Of a stretch of 64,000 nt of DNA, positions 58,940-64,000 are shown piece after piece. Within the stretch, counting starts at the first letter, position 1. The number at the start of each line of letters is the position of its first letter. The DNA is taken from assembly GCA_020226215.1 (NCBI GenBank), contig CM035235.1, positions 74,115,283 through 74,179,282 of the forward strand, in the 5' to 3' direction. The position numbers were made by a program, and so were the translations under genes. Below the pieces are notes generated by a model. The model was not told where the DNA came from. It did no database searches and saw nothing but the letters and a program-made list of their open reading frames with translations. Origin of the DNA: Sindora glabra. Taxonomy: Eukaryota; Streptophyta; Magnoliopsida; Fabales; Fabaceae.

Positions 58940-61785
58940 AAAATCAGGGGCCATATTAACGGGTGTAACCTTGTTGTAACAAATTGTCCTGTTAATGGCA
59001 AAGTTCCTTGTTTTCACATAAGCTTATCAATATTTTCTGTTCTAGATTATGATTGTTTTAGCAGAACCGGAAACAGACACATGCAGAGAGCATGTTTTAA
59101 TAAGCAGATGATGAACTGTAGTGTTCAGGAAAATCAGAAACACAGATACAGACAGAGTGGAAGAGAGAAATGGAAGCCATGGATTGGTGGTACATAAAAT
59201 CAAGGATGATACTTTCATTGAGGTGGCAGGAGTAAAAACTCTCAAACTGATAGCCGCTTTTACTCTCTTTCTTCTCTAATTATTGTTTCAGTTGCGTACT
59301 TGCTTTAGATCTAGGATAGAGTGCAGGCGATGAGTCGTACTTGTATGAGGAACAAGATACAAAGGAAAAACTAACATTGTAACCACCTGCTTAGGAATGG
59401 GTGAAAGAGAGAGCTAGCCCCAGTCGCCAGCAAGAAATAATTCATGTTGAATTGCAGCTCTCAAATAGCACAGCACTTGTTTAAGAACTTTGAGATGCTG
59501 CAGCATTTTAGAAAAAGCATACAATTTCGAAAGAAATAGTTATACCAGCTGAAATCAAATAATTAGAGTGAGGGGATAAAGTAGACCTAGAATTTCTTAT
59601 ACTGTGAAAATAAAATAAAAAAAATGTTTGAACTAGTTAGGAAGACATATCTCTGCAGTAGTTGTATTGTGTCTTTACACAATTTGCTTGTAGAATTTGT
59701 ATTATTTAAAGTTCATTTAATTCATCAAAAAATATTTTTATAAAATATAATTATAAAATATTAAGATGGGTGGAAGTATTTTATTTATTTAATATTAAAT
59801 ATAAAAAAGTTGAGAAAAGCAAATTCCTCTTTTTATTTAAATAGGAATTTGTTTTTTTTTTCATTATACAGTTGTAGTATCATTTTTAAAAACAATATAT
59901 ACAAATAGCATTTTTTTTATCAATATACCTGCAAATTGATATTTTTTTAAGAAAAATATTTTCCAAAAAAAAAAAACAGTTTTAAATTTACCAAAATTTT
60001 GTAAGAAAGTATGTAAAAGACTTCTATTCCATTGAGCTTGCTGCTTCCAGCAGATATCAGACTATGGTTTCGTTGTCGGCATAATTTCATGGAAGAAAGC
60101 TGGAAAGTGTCCAAATTTCACTATGTTATCGAATAAGAGAAAGAAAGGATTGCATTTGTAATAAGTTTCCATCAAATTTCGTGTATGTAGAGTTTTCTAA
60201 GAAAGCCATGAAACTTGAAAAATATGAGCTTTGCACAAGTGGGCTTGTTGGCGTTTGGATTATAGAGGATCTGCGGAAAGCAAAAAACAGCGATGGAGCC
60301 TTCATTTACTAAGAATTGTACACTGAATTTGATTTGATCAGAAATGGCATCTAAATTAAAATCGGATAAAAGATTTCATCCAATTATTTATCTATCTCAT
60401 TATATCACAGGCTGTCGAGTGCTATATAAAAATTACAGTAAATATCTGCTTTGGTCTTGCAAGATATAATTTATATCAACTTTATTTTTATAAAATATAT
60501 ATTTTTTATTAATTTTATCTCCTACTGATTTAAATTTATTCAATTTTACCTTTTAAAAATATTTTTTTTTATCAATTTTACCTTCTTCTTATTTAAATTT
60601 ATTCAATTTCATCTTTGATAATGAACGAATATTGGTATAAAACTCTGGTTGTATGACTACTAATTCTGTTTTACCAGACATCTCTTCATTATAATTTAAT
60701 GCACACAAAAGTAGAGGGTTGGACTTAGAGAAATTTAAATAGGTGACGAACGGAATGAATTAAAAATATTTTTGGGGACGAAATTAATATACATTACATT
60801 TCACATAAATAAAAATGGCTAAATTAAAATTTTTAACTTTGAATGAATTTCTCTTTTTGTGATGCAAAAGAAGAGTTTAGACATACGGAGAGGTGTTTGT
60901 TCATTAATAATAATCACAAATTGTTGATTAATGAACGTAATCTTCCTCGCAATCAATAATCTCTTTTGTAGGAAAAACAAACTAGATCTATTAATAAATA
61001 GAATAATATATATTATGATAGTTTATAACTAGGAAACAATTGAAATCACAAAGTGCGCACATGGAATTAATTACGACATAAGACAGACTTTTTTGCTAAT
61101 TGAAGGGAAGCAAATAAAGGAAAGGAAAATAAAAGTTCAGACCAGACCCAAATGACAAAATTAGCGATTTCTTATTTGTATCAACAACCCTATTTTTCTT
61201 TTTCTAACCGACGACACCTTCTCTCCTAATCTGTGTTTATATCAATAACTAGAAATGAATATACGCAAATACTATAAAACAAATCTTGTTTCAGCGCCCC
61301 CATCCCCATGCACAGCTTTCGCCTAAACCTGCGTGACACGGAAAACCATTAATTAATCAAAGAAACACAAACATGAAGAAAATTAATATTTACGAAATAT
61401 GTATGAAAATTGAAAACCAAGCTAAAACTGAAAAAGGGTTTATGATTTTGAGTTGCAGTTTGAAATCTCAATGTTGTTTATATTGTTATTGTAACAGTAG
61501 CACTTGCAACAACAACTAAAATTTTACGCGGCAACAAAATTCTGAATCCTTTCATTAGTTAAATTTGAAATTTAAATATGATATATAAGTCATTGAATTT
61601 GATTACTTAAATAACTTAATTAGTCTTTTATGCTAAGAGATTAGATTAAGCAGTTGTTTTAAATCAATCAAATTTGAGACGTAATAAAAAAGATATTTGA
61701 TATTTTCACTTTTTAAACGATTGTGATCAAAAGAAAAAGAGATAACATAATGATATTAATTACATACCTGGTACTAAAGAAGCGA
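58940..61785. other. Intergenic, nothing recognised
   Basis: The first few hundred bases are probably the 3' UTR of gene B. At 60,515-60,620 a block TTATC..TTTTACCTTCT(T/C)CT.ATTTAAATTTATTCAAT occurs twice at about 65-bp spacing. No open frame with protein character was found. Confidence 0.5.
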
Positions 61786-61792
61786 TCATTTA

Positions 61793-62092
61793 TTAGTTGG
61801 ACCTTGTATAGTAGCCAAGAAGTTGTCCAGCAGAGTTATAAATTGGGACTCGATTAGCTGCCGGGGTGCCAGTGTTTGAGGCGGGGCTACCATAACCAAT
61901 AAGATTTCCAGCAGTAGCAGAATTATAGACGCTGAAGCTTGAAGAATTGGAGGTGGAACCATTATAATATCCAATAAGATTTCCTGCAGAGTCATGGACT
62001 GCAAGTCGATTACTTGATGAGGAATTTCTTCCCTCAGAACTGCTTTTCTGTGGCCAAGAGAGAAGGTCGGCAGCATTGTACTTTCTAGTCAT
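61793..62092 (-). CDS. Small Ser/Asn/Gly-rich protein with three GY-motif repeats, 99 residues
   Basis: The frame begins MTRKYNAADLLSWPQKSSSE and ends YTRSN before TAA. It contains three copies of a motif of about 13 residues: VHDSAGNLIGYYN, VYNSATAGNLIGYG and IYNSAGQLLGYYT, linked by Ser/Asn/Thr/Ala-rich spacers. The repeat regularity, codon-periodic conservation between copies and a TATAAAT box 80 bp before the ATG argue for a real gene. No signal peptide or membrane helix. The repeats could form short beta strands, but I do not recognise the family. An overlapping 96-codon frame in another register is its shadow. The start is the first ATG; a TTG three codons upstream is not used. Confidence 0.75.
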   Translation of the reverse strand: MTRKYNAADLLSWPQKSSSEGRNSSSSNRLAVHDSAGNLIGYYNGSTSNSSSFSVYNSATAGNLIGYGSPASNTGTPAANRVPIYNSAGQLLGYYTRSN

Positions 62093-62171
62093 CTTTGACA
62101 ATTAAATTTGTTATGAGATGAAGAACATATATGTATGAATGGTTTGTCCCACAACCATAGATATGTTGTCC

Positions 62172-62178
62172 ATTTATA
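62172..62178 (-). promoter_or_regulatory. TATA box for the 99-residue gene
   Basis: Minus-strand TATAAAT, 80 bp before the ATG at 62,092, giving an expected transcript start near 62,145 and a leader of about 50 nt. Confidence 0.6.
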
Positions 62179-64000
62179 ATACTCACCAAATCATTTGTTT
62201 CTCATCAATGAAAATTTCAAGTAATTTAGAGTGACTTTTCCGGAAAAGTCACTGAAAATTCTCTAATAACAGGGTTCAGTTTTGAAAGAGAAGCGGATAT
62301 TACGTTTTTGAATGCATTAATTATTATATATTTGTGTGTGTTATTAATGAAAGGAAAATATTATGGTAGAACATATTAAAATGGACATGTTATATATTGA
62401 AAAATTTCCATGGTTTGATATTTGAAACTGACAAAGTTTTCAATGTTTAAGGAAACGTAGCTGTTATATGTCTGATATTTACTGACAATTTCGCAGGATG
62501 TTACTCAGAAATCATTTTCAGGTCCTGGTTAACTTGTACATGCATGCAAGCATGATCATTTTCTTGTAAAGCCGCACCAAAGTTCGATCAAATTTTCAAG
62601 ATCAGCGGATGTATTGTAATTACATCCCTCCCCTCAGTTTAAATAATGTTTTAAATCAATGAATTGCAGCCTTAAATCTTGACCGTTTCATTAATAATTT
62701 TTAAATTTAAGATGTAAATAATTGAAGATATTGAATTATACAATAATATCAATTAATAAAAATACTATATATGCTGAAAATAAGATCCAAAATTAAGTTT
62801 TGAATATTTTATATTTTAAATTGAACTTTATAAATTTATTTTATCATTATGTATTTAATGAGAATTCTTTATTTGTATTTGGTATTCAATTTTGAATTTT
62901 ATTTTTGATACATATAGCATTGCCATTAAATAATACATACAGAGGTGCTTCCACAAACAATCAATTATTAATTCTACTCTTATCGTATAGCAAATGCATT
63001 GTAAATTTGCCTCGTTATATAAGAAGAAAGTTAAACCCTTTCCGAAGTTATTGCACCTAAACGCGGACAAAGGAAAGATTTTGTTTCCTTTTAAACTCTT
63101 TTCGAAAAATAAATTACCACAAAGAAGTTTCAGAGAAATGAAAAAGTCTGCGTTAAAGGTTTAGGGTTCCAATGACTTCGACGAAAGTGGAAAGATGTTT
63201 CCCATCCCCGAATTCTCAATTACACGTTACACACGTACCCGCCGGCTAGCTTATTTAGCCCTTACTTTTTGTTTGATTTCTGTGCGTGTACTTAGAAATC
63301 CATATATCTAACACAACTTACGAGTTTGATCTGTGACTGTCAAAGTTTGAGGAAATTAAACAGTTTTAATGCAAACAACAACCTTAACCACCAAAGTAAA
63401 GCAGAAAGTAGAAACACCTTCAGACGCGCCAAATCTCTGCAACACCAACACGTGAGTTGAAGGTTTTAAATTACGGTTCATAGCCACAATATTGTGTGAA
63501 TAGCTATCGTGGACTGCACTGCAACAACCATAATTTTCCTGCATTTAACTGAAATTTTGCTAGTCGTAACAAAATTGTAATTATAATCACAATTACAATT
63601 TAAAATCATGCGTTGCATTTTGGACCCTTTGAATATGTTTCTTTTGAAGACTGTGAGCGAGGCTCATCTATGATCAAACCGCTGATTGCACAGGTTATCG
63701 TCTTGGAGAATTATTAGGCTCAAACAAACGAAGCAGTGCCATCTCTGATCAAACCGATGCAACTTGCTTGTTTTATTAATTATTGGATTTAAACAATTGA
63801 ACTGCAATATTGGCAACTTTCTTCTTAATTTCTTTTAGGAAGAAGTAAGAAAAGGTGATTGGAATTAAAGCTGCAACTGATAATCTCTTTTCACTCTTCT
63901 ACAACTGCCTAAAATATGATTTCTGAAGGACCCATTAACTCCACCTTTTAATTACATTAACTTAATATTATATTCTTTATAAAAATTACATTCTCTTTGG
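62179..64000. other. Intergenic, nothing recognised
   Basis: 62,100-62,600 is presumably upstream control DNA of the small gene. 63,110-63,530 and 63,640-63,900 are less AT-rich and may belong to a neighbouring gene beyond the window, but no coding block or splice-bounded exon is convincing. TCTGATCAAACCG.TG.A and its echo occur at 63,672 and 63,743. Confidence 0.45.

Noticed and set aside
61786..62076. 96-codon minus-strand frame overlapping the small GY-repeat gene
   Set aside because: It is a frame-shifted shadow: Leu/Pro/Ile-rich, without the repeat periodicity, and starts inside the other frame.

Overview
The window is nuclear DNA of a flowering plant, most likely a eudicot. It is very AT-rich. 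Genes are sparse and intron-bearing, with GT/AG splice sites. One of the recognisable genes encodes an enzyme with a plastid-type leader, and the rest is a graveyard of plant transposons (Ty1/copia, possible Ty3/gypsy, hAT, foldback MITEs). I cannot name the species. There is no tRNA, rRNA, CRISPR array or prokaryotic operon.

Five protein genes look intact. (1) An intronless DUF247 membrane protein at 13,078-14,580 (+). (2) A three-exon N-acetylornithine aminotransferase at 22,303-24,552 (-), an arginine-biosynthesis enzyme. (3, 4) Two tandem paralogues of an ankyrin-repeat/PGG-domain membrane protein at 47,475-51,680 and 55,879-58,939 (+), rebuilt here exon by exon with matching splice phases (587 and 585 residues). 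(5) A small 99-residue protein at 61,793-62,092 (-) with three Gly-Tyr motif repeats and a well placed TATA box.

Layout. 0-5.4 kb: the decayed 3' end of an unknown gene, a GC-rich unknown ORF, a frameshifted TIR-domain scrap and a possible gypsy LTR. 5.8-8.1 kb: MITEs, one nested inside another. 11.7-22.3 kb: a directly repeated segment flanking the DUF247 gene, a dead CYP88A-like P450 next to it, and a clean hAT MITE with 8-bp target duplications. 22.3-27.4 kb: the aminotransferase, with a 1.9-kb TIR element inserted 90 bp past its stop and a 5'-truncated copia element upstream. 27.7-29.6 kb: a 1.9-kb hAT-type element carrying a piece of an ABCG/PDR transporter gene. 29.8-39.2 kb: AT-rich repeats. 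39.25-44.71 kb: a decayed copia element with both LTRs, on the minus strand. 44.7-59 kb: the ankyrin-PGG pair. 59-64 kb: mostly featureless apart from the small gene.

The most notable observations are the hAT-like element with captured host gene sequence and near-matching 8-bp target duplications, the exact presence/absence of one intron between the ankyrin-PGG paralogues, and the 'empty-site' paralogue at 12.6 kb that dates the TIR insertion behind the aminotransferase. None of the genes form an evident functional cluster.
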